The notes: a model not told the origin generated them from the letters alone. Shown: positions 1-6,894, counted from the first letter of the stretch. The stretch is 44,064 bases of DNA from an uncultured Flavobacteriales bacterium (GCA_913020435.1 CAJVZZ010000021.1:1-44064), one strand, 5' to 3'. Program-made: numbers and translations.

Positions 1-2925
1 TTGACTGCTATCGACCGTGTTCCAAAAATAGGTATCGTCTTTATTTATCGAACTCCCTGAAAGGGTGAGCGGCGAGCCCGGGCAGTATTTACCATTTAGG
101 GATAAGCTAACCGTTGCAACGGGAGTGTTTAGGTATTTCACCTGCACCGCTCCATTGTCTATTCCACAGGCGTTGGTTATCGTTACGGCGTAACTTCCTT
201 CTTGATTTATCTGCATTTTCGAGTCGGTTTGACCATTACCCCACAGGTAAGTTGATTGGGGCTGTGTCAACTCCACATTCCAGCTTGTGTTGTTGCACAA
301 AATGGTATCGGTTGGTAGCTCAAATTTTGGTGGCAGCAGTTCAGCTACTTTAAACTTTACACTGTCCGACCCGCAGCGGTTTACTGCCCCTACTCCATAA
401 GTTTTGAAATCTTTTATCCAAACTGCTGCTACGGTATCGCCTGTACTCCAACGTATTTGGGCTGAATCTACATTGACGCTTAGCCTAATCGAGTCGCCTT
501 TGCAAATGCTGGTGTCCTTTAGCTGCAAATTAGGAGCGTCTAGCTGGTAAACCTTTATGCTGTGTGTTTGCGTGCCGCATTGGTCGGTTACTTCTACAGT
601 GTAGGTTCCGCTTGCATTTACCACCAAGCTAGAATCTCTACTGCCATTGTGTGGCCAAAACCAACTCAGGTTGGTTTGCTTATTATCCTTTGCTCCCGCG
701 TTTAGTGTTAAGGGTAAGTGTGAGCAGGTGGCGGTATCCTTACCTAAGTTTATATTGGCTGGGTGGAGCGTGTCTACCTTAATGGTATCCGATTGTGTAC
801 CGCAGCGATTACTCACTTCTACCCAATAGATACCGGGTTGGGTAACTAAGTTCGTATTGGAGGACCAACCGTTAAACCATGTATAGGCAGCACCAGGATA
901 GTTGAGTATAAACACCAATCGGTCGCCAGCACACATAGCTGTGTCTTTTCCTAAATCTGGATATAAGGTATCTTGAATTATTATATTAATTTTAGCTGAG
1001 TCTACTCCGCATTTATTGGTTACGGTGACTTTATAATCACCCGTTTTTGAGACTGTTAACGTGGAATCTCTCGATTGATCTTGCCACAGGTATGTTGAGC
1101 TTTTCCATGCTGCATTTAGCAGTATTGTATCTGAACAGAAAACGGTGTCTCGGCCTAAATTGACTTCTGGTACAATAGCTGAGTCTACCTCCAAACTATC
1201 GTACCATTCTCCACATTGATTGTAACTGGTGTACCAATATTTTCCCGCTTTATTTATCAAAAATGTGTCAATAAAGGTAGTGTCGCCCCAGAAAAAATGT
1301 TTGGCTGTCTTTGTATTCCAAACTTTTAAGGTATCGCCTACGCACAAATTGACAAGGGTATCGCTCAATATTGGAATTTGAATGGTGTCTACGGTAATGA
1401 TCTCAACTACCGTATCTCGAGTTCCTCGATAATGGGTGGTATAAGCTTTAACGGAGTAGGTACCCGATTGCTGAAAGGAATGTTTTACGGTATCGAGTGG
1501 ATTGGCGGTTTGTAATGCTGAACCGTCTCCAAAATCCCAAATTACGCTAGCTACGCTGCTCGTATCTAATAAAGCAAATTTAGTGGTATCGGAGGTACAC
1601 CGCTGTTCTGAAAAAATCTTTGAAAACTTGAAATAACCGCTAAAAAAAGCGGGGAAATATTCGAAAAAATGTGTGGTATCGTGGGGTAAGACAAAAACGG
1701 AATCGGTAAAATTGCTACCTGTACCAAATATATTGGGTTGATTTATACGGCCAATAGATTTTTCTCCAGTTTTCCAATAAATTTTACCGTCTAAACCTAA
1801 TTGAATATCGGAGGAGGCAATGGATCCAGTAATGACCTTACCGTTATATTTCCAAATTCGTGAAGAGTCTGGACTTTTATATTGGAATTTTTTCGATTCT
1901 ATGCTGTCTTTGTTATAAACCGAGATATCCAATTGTGTTAAATGATGTGTCCATAATGAACTTTGGGTCTGTGGAGAATCAACATCAAAAACAGAATATA
2001 ACTTCTTACCATCTGGTGAAAAACAAATATTACCATATTCTATGCTAAGACTATTTTGTGTATATCTCCTGTACCTAGAGTCAATTTTAATATCGGAGAA
2101 ACATTTCCCTGTTTTAGTATTAAACTTAGAAAGCAACATATGTACTTGATGTTGGTACCTAAAATTAATAACACCAAAGTAAACTTTATCAACTGAAACA
2201 GCAAATATATCTCCTTGAGGTGAGAACTTTAGTTCTCCTTCGGCAGAACGAATATTGTTTTTTAAGTTAGATATTATAGGACTTTGCATACCCGTTGATT
2301 TTACTAAAAAAGCCGCGTATTGATTGGTATAATCTGGATAAACGGAAAACTTTCCCGTTTTTTGAAAGAGTACCCAAACGTCTTTACCATTTGAATGATA
2401 TGTAGCATCTACTTTAAATGAGTTTGACTGAAACAGAACTGCATTTTTTATAGTAACAGCTCCTAAGCCTCCATTGAGTGACATATCTACAACACTATAG
2501 TATACGTTACGTGTTTTATTAAAACCTGGATAATTATTGCCATCAATTGAATCTTGATAGAAGATAAAATAATCTGCATTATTCCCTGGTTTTTTAACTG
2601 CAAAAGATGAGTTTAAAGCTAAGTATGTCACTCTACTTTGTCCATTTTTTATACCGTTTCCATTGGACATCATTTGATTGTTCGCATCACGAATAAACCC
2701 ATTATTTAAAGTGAATAAAAAATTTCCATTTTTATCACTTATGCAAGCCGATGAAGCATTCTTAAGGTCAGTTTGCGGAACTTTGATTTGTAATTTTGGA
2801 GCGACTTTTCCTTTCTTGAAATCGATGGATAAGGAATCTCCAAAATACCACCAGTTGGTTTCGTATTGCGCCTTAACTGTATGGCAAACAAAAACTAGAG
2901 ATATTAGAAAGAATCGATTTATCAT
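1..2925 (-). CDS. Giant secreted PKD/Ig-repeat surface protein, probable T9SS type B substrate (C-terminus outside window)
   Basis: The frame is open for exactly 975 codons from ATG at 2925 to the left edge, so the C-terminus is missing. Residues 1-20 form a signal peptide ending KAQ. Residues 25-29 (WWYFG) match the start of a common Bacteroidota family with an N-terminal beta-propeller-like region, here about residues 30-450. A PKD domain follows with WDFGDG at 463-468. After it come six Ig-like repeats of about 65-80 residues, each with a TY/Y.V...N.CG.D/Q signature near residues 571, 640, 705, 786, 852 and 920, and the beginning of a seventh. The architecture predicts a secreted surface protein whose sorting domain would lie beyond base 1; that part is inference. 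A TACCTTTG box (minus strand, 2933-2940) sits 7 bp upstream of the start. Its repeat half is visibly GC-richer than its N-terminal half. Confidence 0.85.
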   Translation of the reverse strand, partial: MINRFFLISLVFVCHTVKAQYETNWWYFGDSLSIDFKKGKVAPKLQIKVPQTDLKNASSACISDKNGNFLFTLNNGFIRDANNQMMSNGNGIKNGQSRVTYLALNSSFAVKKPGNNADYFIFYQDSIDGNNYPGFNKTRNVYYSVVDMSLNGGLGAVTIKNAVLFQSNSFKVDATYHSNGKDVWVLFQKTGKFSVYPDYTNQYAAFLVKSTGMQSPIISNLKNNIRSAEGELKFSPQGDIFAVSVDKVYFGVINFRYQHQVHMLLSKFNTKTGKCFSDIKIDSRYRRYTQNSLSIEYGNICFSPDGKKLYSVFDVDSPQTQSSLWTHHLTQLDISVYNKDSIESKKFQYKSPDSSRIWKYNGKVITGSIASSDIQLGLDGKIYWKTGEKSIGRINQPNIFGTGSNFTDSVFVLPHDTTHFFEYFPAFFSGYFKFSKIFSEQRCTSDTTKFALLDTSSVASVIWDFGDGSALQTANPLDTVKHSFQQSGTYSVKAYTTHYRGTRDTVVEIITVDTIQIPILSDTLVNLCVGDTLKVWNTKTAKHFFWGDTTFIDTFLINKAGKYWYTSYNQCGEWYDSLEVDSAIVPEVNLGRDTVFCSDTILLNAAWKSSTYLWQDQSRDSTLTVSKTGDYKVTVTNKCGVDSAKINIIIQDTLYPDLGKDTAMCAGDRLVFILNYPGAAYTWFNGWSSNTNLVTQPGIYWVEVSNRCGTQSDTIKVDTLHPANINLGKDTATCSHLPLTLNAGAKDNKQTNLSWFWPHNGSRDSSLVVNASGTYTVEVTDQCGTQTHSIKVYQLDAPNLQLKDTSICKGDSIRLSVNVDSAQIRWSTGDTVAAVWIKDFKTYGVGAVNRCGSDSVKFKVAELLPPKFELPTDTILCNNTSWNVELTQPQSTYLWGNGQTDSKMQINQEGSYAVTITNACGIDNGAVQVKYLNTPVATVSLSLNGKYCPGSPLTLSGSSINKDDTYFWNTVDSSQ

Positions 2926-2932
2926 TGTATTC

Positions 2933-2940
2933 CAAAGGTA
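2933..2940 (-). promoter_or_regulatory. Bacteroidota -7 box (TACCTTTG) for the giant surface protein
   Basis: On the minus strand the sequence reads TACCTTTG, a full match to TAnnTTTG. The predicted transcript starts about 4 nt after it, giving a leader of only about four bases before ATG 2925. No TTG is found at the usual -33 distance; that place is taken by the 20-bp palindrome at 2948-2967. Confidence 0.5.
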
Positions 2941-2947
2941 GCAAATA

Positions 2948-2967
2948 ACCCTTTAAATTTAAAGGGT
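2948..2967. repeat. Perfect 20-bp palindrome, operator or terminator
   Basis: ACCCTTTAAATTTAAAGGGT is a perfect inverted repeat with no loop. It lies 19 bp after the stop of the 193-aa secreted protein and about 19-38 bp upstream of the predicted transcription start of the giant surface protein, where the -33 element should be. It has no T-tract on the minus strand, so an operator fits at least as well as a terminator. Confidence 0.55.
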
Positions 2968-2986
2968 CATTTTACTCCTTATCTTG

Positions 2987-3568
2987 TTAGTACCTAACTA
3001 TCTGTACATGTGATGTCGTAGTGACCCCAGGGTACACAGCACACTTATCGCATGATGATGTATTGTGATCTAATTGAAATAGATATAGACCTGAATTTGG
3101 GCAAGTTGCACATGCACTATGATTTACAATTCGCGGAGTACATCCAGAAACCCCAGTTAATTCTGGTATTTCTAACCAAATTGGAGGTATTGGGGTAGTG
3201 CAACTTACACCTCCAGTAGACACATCTGTAATTCGAACTCGTGCTATAACAGTTCCTGGTGGCATGGGAACTGAACCAAATGGAGGACTAGAATAGCAAA
3301 ACGGATTTTGGCAGGGATCTGTGCAAAAACCCAACGGTCCTCTTAAAAAAGTAACAGTTGTCCAGTACCTTAATGTAGAGACGTCAACACGATCTGCAAA
3401 TGTCCCTGTGCATCCTGTAGGTGGAGGTAAGACAGCCAAATCAGCAATAAAAATGTCAATTTCCCAATCTCTATCTGATGAATTATCTACACTGTAATTT
3501 TGGGCATTTACTGCGGTAACACCCAGTGTTACAAAAGCTGCCAGTAAAATAAATTTGAAATGTTTCAT
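2987..3568 (-). CDS. Cysteine-rich secreted protein of unknown function, 193 aa
   Basis: I do not recognise the family. Residues 1-23 are a clear signal peptide (MKHFKFILLAAFVTLGVTAVNAQ), so the product is exported. The mature part begins with NYSVDNSSDRDWEIDI and has ten cysteines, several in close pairs (CTDPCQ, CATC, CDKC), suggesting disulfides in an extracellular protein. It is rich in Pro, Thr and Ser and has no recognisable T9SS C-terminal domain. It is co-directional with the giant surface protein 61 bp downstream. It is divergent from the LuxR-type regulator, with the 32-bp repeat array between them, so control through that array is likely but unproven. Its own promoter is predicted at 3603-3632. 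Confidence 0.7.
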   Translation of the reverse strand: MKHFKFILLAAFVTLGVTAVNAQNYSVDNSSDRDWEIDIFIADLAVLPPPTGCTGTFADRVDVSTLRYWTTVTFLRGPLGFCTDPCQNPFCYSSPPFGSVPMPPGTVIARVRITDVSTGGVSCTTPIPPIWLEIPELTGVSGCTPRIVNHSACATCPNSGLYLFQLDHNTSSCDKCAVYPGVTTTSHVQIVRY

Positions 3569-3602
3569 GTTTGTTAATATTATTATTTAAAAAAATGATT
3601 TG

Positions 3603-3632
3603 ATAATTTAATTTGGGAACTTGTCACGTCAA
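3603..3632 (-). promoter_or_regulatory. Predicted promoter of the cysteine-rich secreted protein
   Basis: On the minus strand TTG (3632-3630) is followed after 19 bp by TAAATTAT (3610-3603), a partial match to TAnnTTTG at the right spacing. The predicted start of transcription is near 3599, about 30 nt upstream of ATG 3568. Confidence 0.4.
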
Positions 3633-3687
3633 AAAAGTGTCATCCTATGTATTTGCGAAAGTGTTAATGCATAAATCATGTTGGTAA

Positions 3688-3709
3688 AACTCAATTTAAA
3701 AATTGAGTT
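3688..3709. repeat. 10-bp perfect inverted repeat next to the 32-bp array
   Basis: AACTCAATTT (3688-3697) and AAATTGAGTT (3700-3709) are perfect inverted repeats with a 2-bp spacer, ending 5 bp before the first array box. A looser pair, ATGTTGGTA at 3678-3686 and TACCAACAT at 3739-3747, brackets this element and the first box. Probably part of the same regulatory region. Confidence 0.5.
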
Positions 3710-3714
3710 GGGAG

Positions 3715-3874
3715 TGGTACTATAGTACCATTCTTTTATACCAACATGGTACTATCGGACACCTCTTGAGGCAAGCAGTGGTACTATAGGACACCTTTTT
3801 AGTTAGCACATGGTACTATAGGGTAACTTTTGTTGGCTTAGGTGGTACTATAGTACCATTTTTTAAATTACTTA
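3715..3874. repeat. Five-unit tandem array with exact 32-bp period (TGGTACTATAG boxes)
   Basis: Boxes start at 3715, 3747, 3779, 3811 and 3843, each exactly 32 bp apart, close to three turns of DNA. Every unit begins TGGTACTAT; the remaining ~20 bp vary. The first and last boxes are identical perfect 16-bp palindromes, TGGTACTATAGTACCA. Units 2 and 3 share the alternative right half GGACACCT. Unit 4 reads TGGTACTATAGGGTAAC. The array lies between two divergent predicted promoters, ending about 44 bp before the TTG of the regulator promoter and starting about 83 bp from that of the secreted protein. It has the form of a cooperative operator for a dimeric or oligomeric DNA-binding protein. The shared part is too short and the spacers too regular for CRISPR. 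Confidence 0.85.
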
Positions 3875-3917
3875 ATTGATTTACAGCTACTTACCTCCCC
3901 CATTACTTCAAACACCT

Positions 3918-3947
3918 TTGTTTACTGGGGTTTTTGCTGTATTTTTA
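3918..3947 (+). promoter_or_regulatory. Predicted promoter of the LuxR-type regulator
   Basis: TTG (3918-3920), 19 bp, then TATTTTTA (3940-3947) is a near-perfect Bacteroidota promoter (consensus TTG-N19-TAnnTTTG, one mismatch). Transcription should begin near 3951, only about six bases before ATG 3957. This argues for the 3957 start. Confidence 0.55.
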
Positions 3948-3956
3948 GACTCAATT

Positions 3957-4607
3957 ATGAAACAATATAGAACTGGCCTAGCTTGCACAGACATTGGTCG
4001 TGCAACTCAACTTGCAAAACGCCTAAAATCGTATGAATCAATAGATTTTTCATTCGATTGTAGAGATAATTAAAACCTATTCAAACTGCTAAAAGATTAC
4101 GAAGTGGATGTATTGGTGCTTGATTTTAAAAATGCTTTAAAATTGAAATCCGAATTAAATAGGGTTTCCGATATTCAACCCAACATTATTATAATCTGCA
4201 ATGCAAAAGAACATGAATTACTTATTCCTGCATGCTACCTCATGTTTTCGGTAGTCGATATAAAAGACATTGACCTACACCTTGAACTTGTTATAGAATC
4301 AACTGCTATGGGGGCACATGTTTTTAGTGCTAGTTTACGAAACTTGTTTCATGTTTCTCGCATGTATTTAGCACCTCCAAGTTCATTTGGCATAACATTC
4401 AACCACATAATAACGCTCAACAGTTATCTTGAAGGTGGAGACATCATACAAATTGCAGAAAGAGCAAATAAATCTCACTCTACCGTAAAAAAACATTTAA
4501 AACTTATAAGACAAAAACTTAACCTTGAAACTAACAACGAAATCATTGATTTTCTCCGAAAACACCATTGGTGTGATTTTAAAACAGGAAAATTGATTTG
4601 GTTTTAG
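3957..4607 (+). pseudogene. Receiver-like/LuxR-HTH transcriptional regulator interrupted by one in-frame TAA
   Basis: Read through, the frame encodes about 216 residues with the layout of a NarL/FixJ response regulator. It starts MKQYRTGLACTDIGRA and after 38 codons meets TAA at 4071-4073. It then continues in the same frame with NLFKLLKDYEVDVLVLDFKN, whose LVLDFK matches the phospho-acceptor strand of receiver domains. The usual acidic pair at strand 1 and the Thr/Ser at strand 4 (IIIICNA) are not evident, so the receiver looks degenerate. The C-terminus has a LuxR-type HTH (IAERANKSHSTVKKHLKLIR). One base change would restore the frame. It may be a recent pseudogene, a sequencing error, or a gene whose C-terminal part is made separately. 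It faces the 32-bp array, its likely operator. The convergent GT2 gene ends 12 bp away. Confidence 0.75.
4104..4607 (+). CDS. C-terminal part of the LuxR-HTH regulator, possible separate product from GTG 4104
   Basis: Downstream of the in-frame TAA the frame is open for 167 codons from GTG 4104. This piece keeps the putative phospho-acceptor strand, the rest of the receiver-like fold and the whole LuxR-type helix-turn-helix near its C-terminus. It could be made by re-initiation, since the stop lies only 30 bp upstream, but there is no clear ribosome-binding site or promoter in between. It is listed separately because it would be the DNA-binding product if the TAA is real. Confidence 0.45.
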   Translation: MDVLVLDFKNALKLKSELNRVSDIQPNIIIICNAKEHELLIPACYLMFSVVDIKDIDLHLELVIESTAMGAHVFSASLRNLFHVSRMYLAPPSSFGITFNHIITLNSYLEGGDIIQIAERANKSHSTVKKHLKLIRQKLNLETNNEIIDFLRKHHWCDFKTGKLIWF

Positions 4608-4619
4608 AAAGAGTGCTTA

Positions 4620-5570
4620 CTAAATCTCTTCGCGAATCTTGTACTCATTCCGTTCGGGATTATTTCTTGAAACCAATTCTCCTATAAACCCCGCTAAAAA
4701 TAGTTGAGTTCCTAAAATCATAGCTACCATAGAAATATAAAACCAAGGATTATCAGCAACCAATCGCGCAGGAACTCCCTGACTTAAAAAGTATAGTTTT
4801 TCTGCTCCGATATATCCAGAAGCAAGAAACCCAAACATAAACATGAGCATTCCGATAAAGCCAAAAAGGTGCATGGGTTTGCGACCGAATTTTGTAACGA
4901 AGGTGATACTCAATAAATCCAATGGACCATTGATAAAACGTTCTAAACCAAACTTGGTAGTACCGTATTTACGAGATTGATGGTTAACCACTTTTTCGCC
5001 AATAACAGCATAACCTGCTCGTTTAGCTAAAATGGGAATGTATCGGTGCATTTCGCCATACACTTCAACTGCTTTTACCACTTCATTTTTGTAGGCCTTT
5101 AAACCACAATTAAAATCGTGCAAATAAATACCCGTCATTTTTCGAGTTGCCCAATTGTACAGTTTAGTTGGGATGGTCTTAGAAAGCGGATCGAAACGTT
5201 TCTTTTTCCAACCACTTACTAAATCAAAACCATCAACGGTAATCATTTTGAATAAATCGGGTAATTCCTCTGGACTATCTTGTAAGTCAGCATCCATAGT
5301 AACCACTACATCGCCGATTGCTTTTTCAAACCCACGGTTTAACGCAGCACTTTTTCCATAATTTCGATTAAATCGAATGCCTTTAAGGTTCGTATTCTTT
5401 AAAGCTAAGTCCTGATAAACTTTCCAGGTCATATCCGAACTGCCATCGTCAATCAAGATTACTTCGTAAGTAAGTTTATGTTCCACGAGTACTTTATCTA
5501 TCCAAGAACAAAGTTCTGGAAGTGATTCTTCTTCGTTAAACGCGGGTATTACAAGTGAAAGATTTAGCAT
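4620..5570 (-). CDS. GT2 glycosyltransferase with two C-terminal membrane helices (polyprenyl-phosphate sugar transferase type)
   Basis: The 316-residue protein belongs to the dolichol/polyprenyl-phosphate glycosyltransferase branch of GT2. It probably moves a sugar from a nucleotide donor to undecaprenyl phosphate on the cytoplasmic face. The N-terminus MLNLSLVIPAFNEEESLPEL, the VILIDDGSSD strand (residues 37-46) and the metal-binding DAD at 93-95 followed by LQDSPEELP are typical. The conserved RKYGTTKFG follows near residue 200. Two hydrophobic helices lie near residues 234-256 and 277-300, as in DPM/GtrB-like enzymes. Its start abuts the stop of the upstream DUF4199 gene (5571), so the two form an operon, a pairing I know from other Bacteroidota. 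The acceptor and sugar cannot be told from the sequence. Confidence 0.9.
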   Translation of the reverse strand: MLNLSLVIPAFNEEESLPELCSWIDKVLVEHKLTYEVILIDDGSSDMTWKVYQDLALKNTNLKGIRFNRNYGKSAALNRGFEKAIGDVVVTMDADLQDSPEELPDLFKMITVDGFDLVSGWKKKRFDPLSKTIPTKLYNWATRKMTGIYLHDFNCGLKAYKNEVVKAVEVYGEMHRYIPILAKRAGYAVIGEKVVNHQSRKYGTTKFGLERFINGPLDLLSITFVTKFGRKPMHLFGFIGMLMFMFGFLASGYIGAEKLYFLSQGVPARLVADNPWFYISMVAMILGTQLFLAGFIGELVSRNNPERNEYKIREEI

Positions 5571-6101
5571 TTATACTTCTTCAGAAAATGGATTTGGGTT
5601 TTCGTTTTTAATAAAAGCAGAAACTATTGCAGAAATAATTAATCCCAATAATAAAAAAACAAATAAAGCTATTATGGTCATACCGATTGGAGTCATTATC
5701 GATTCTGCCATTTCCAATTCGGTTATTGCCTGTTCCGCACTTCTCCCATTTGAGATTGCACTTTCGTAGGCCTTTTCTTTAGCCTTATCAATAGCACCAG
5801 GGTCAATAAAAGACAAGAAAATCCAATTGTAAAATGCAGAAATTACTCCTCCAAAAAAGGTGAGTAAAATTCCTAATCTAAACGATGTTGTAAATGAAAT
5901 GAAACCAGCCCCAACTTCCATCTTATATTTATTCATAAAAATGTACAGCGCTCCAACGGTAACGACTAAATTAATGAAAAACACCGCTATATTGTCGTTT
6001 TCTAATCCTACAATGTAGAATATCAAGGACATGGCAATTATTACGATACCGTAGATGGTTCCGTAATTCATAATTACATTCATATTCATTTTCGAACTCA
6101 T
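5571..6101 (-). CDS. DUF4199 family membrane protein
   Basis: The 176-residue protein has four predicted membrane helices, near residues 12-33, 37-55, 73-94 and 137-162. Between the third and fourth lies a charged, helical loop (KAKEKAYESAISNGRSAEQAI). This layout and the N-terminal NYGTIYGIVIIAMSLIFYIVG match DUF4199, a Bacteroidota inner-membrane family of unknown function usually found next to GT2 glycosyltransferases. Here the GT2 gene follows with no gap. A TACATTTG box at 6127-6134 on the minus strand supports the start at 6101. An alternative frame over its N-terminus is a shadow. Confidence 0.85.
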   Translation of the reverse strand: MSSKMNMNVIMNYGTIYGIVIIAMSLIFYIVGLENDNIAVFFINLVVTVGALYIFMNKYKMEVGAGFISFTTSFRLGILLTFFGGVISAFYNWIFLSFIDPGAIDKAKEKAYESAISNGRSAEQAITELEMAESIMTPIGMTIIALFVFLLLGLIISAIVSAFIKNENPNPFSEEV

Positions 6102-6126
6102 TGTCTATATTTTTTTGAAGCGCATA

Positions 6127-6134
6127 CAAATGTA
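6127..6134 (-). promoter_or_regulatory. -7 box (TACATTTG) for the DUF4199-GT2 operon
   Basis: On the minus strand TACATTTG matches TAnnTTTG. Transcription would start near 6123, about 22 nt before ATG 6101. The -33 position carries ATG rather than TTG at 19-bp spacing. Confidence 0.5.
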
Positions 6135-6570
6135 GAATAAAAGCTTTGGTGAGCATTTAATCCTCTGTTCTGGAATTAAAAAAGGGTTAACAGGATAGCT
6201 ATCTCGATTTTTATTTCTTGAGATCCCCAACCCTTTATTGAGTTTACAGAACATTTTAAACTGAAAGCTCTAGTTTCTCCCTCAAGCTACTGAGCTAATT
6301 CTTTTCTTTTCCTTAATAATTTAGTTGCACGTCACACCCACCTTTACTGGGAATCTATTAGTTCTGGTATAACTCTTCACTGAAAGCGATCTGTTTTTCA
6401 AATAAGTACTCATCTAAACTACCTCTAAAGATTCCGTCTGCGCGAGAATGACGCGTATGGCCTCCGCTGAATTTTCACATCCTAGTTAGTGTTAAATCTA
6501 AGATTGATAAAGCAACTAAATCTGGAATTGCCTATTAAAAAGAAGATAACTCCAACAATCAGAACATAAA

Positions 6571-6605
6571 AAAGCCCTTTTCCATAACATGAAAAAGGGC
6601 TTTTA
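6571..6605 (-). terminator. Terminator downstream of the bTHX gene
   Basis: AAAAGCCCTTTTC (6571-6583) pairs with GAAAAAGGGCTTTT (6592-6605) around an 8-base loop, with A/T runs on both sides. It lies 19 bp beyond the bTHX stop codon and is symmetrical enough to work in both directions. Confidence 0.75.
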
Positions 6606-6624
6606 ATCAATTTATTCTAACAAA

Positions 6625-6894
6625 TTAATCTTCTTTTTTAGCAGCGGCTTTTTTAGCAGCAGGCTTTTTAGCTGGTGCTTTTTTAGCAACCGGCTTCTTC
6701 ACCTCAGCTTCAACTTCTACTGGATTTTCAGCAGCTTTTTTAGCGGCAGCTTTTGCCTTTTTAGCAGCAGCTTCTTTCTTGGTTATGTTCTTTCTTTCTA
6801 ATTCGGTGGTTATATCCCTTCTTCTTTTACGAGTATTGCCATAAGATCCAATGGTTCTTTTTCCTTTACCCGATTTTTTATCTCCTTTACCCAT
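6625..6894 (-). CDS. bTHX-type 30S ribosomal protein with a long Lys/Ala-rich tail
   Basis: The first 25 residues (MGKGDKKSGKGKRTIGSYG, then TRKRRR) match the short basic bTHX proteins of the small ribosomal subunit, which normally are little longer than this. Here the protein is 89 residues: residues 30-50 look helical, and residues 40-89 are dominated by KKAAAKK and KKPAAKK units like a histone H1 tail, closing with KKED. The tail could bind RNA or DNA nonspecifically. The gene stands alone between HU and the gene-free region, with a terminator after it and a TACCTTTG promoter box upstream (6988-6995). Assignment to bTHX rests on the N-terminal motif; a histone-like DNA-binding role is the alternative. 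Confidence 0.7.
   Translation of the reverse strand: MGKGDKKSGKGKRTIGSYGNTRKRRRDITTELERKNITKKEAAAKKAKAAAKKAAENPVEVEAEVKKPVAKKAPAKKPAAKKAAAKKED

Larger units (their letters stand above)
3569..3956. other. 388-bp divergent intergenic region
   Basis: This gene-free stretch holds, from left to right, the predicted minus-strand promoter (3603-3632), a 10-bp inverted repeat (3688-3709), the 32-bp array (3715-3874) and the predicted plus-strand promoter (3918-3947). No coding sequence or RNA gene is seen in it. An upstream extension of the regulator reading frame to 3876 is open but lies before the predicted transcription start. Confidence 0.7.
6102..6624. other. 523-bp gene-free region with a hairpin and a decayed REP-like repeat
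   Basis: No convincing gene is seen. AAAGGGTT (6181-6188) pairs with AACCCTTT (6229-6236), and inside it ATCTC (6201-6205) pairs with GAGAT (6220-6224), giving a long imperfect hairpin. At 6430-6453 the sequence resembles the GATTCCCGCCTGCGCGGGAATGACG-type palindromic repeats common between Bacteroidota genes, but with several changes. The right end holds the bTHX terminator. I cannot assign a non-coding RNA here. Confidence 0.5.

Noticed and set aside
114-829. Two plus-strand ORFs (114-353 and 647-829)
   Set aside because: Both are antisense to the continuously open giant surface-protein frame and encode nothing recognisable.
3715-3874. The 32-bp array as a CRISPR
   Set aside because: The shared part is only 9-16 bp, the period is 32 bp in total, inner units diverge in their right half, and no cas gene is present.
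3876-4073. Start of the regulator at 3876
   Set aside because: The predicted promoter (3918-3947) lies inside this extension, and the extra 27 residues have no domain character; ATG 3957 fits better.
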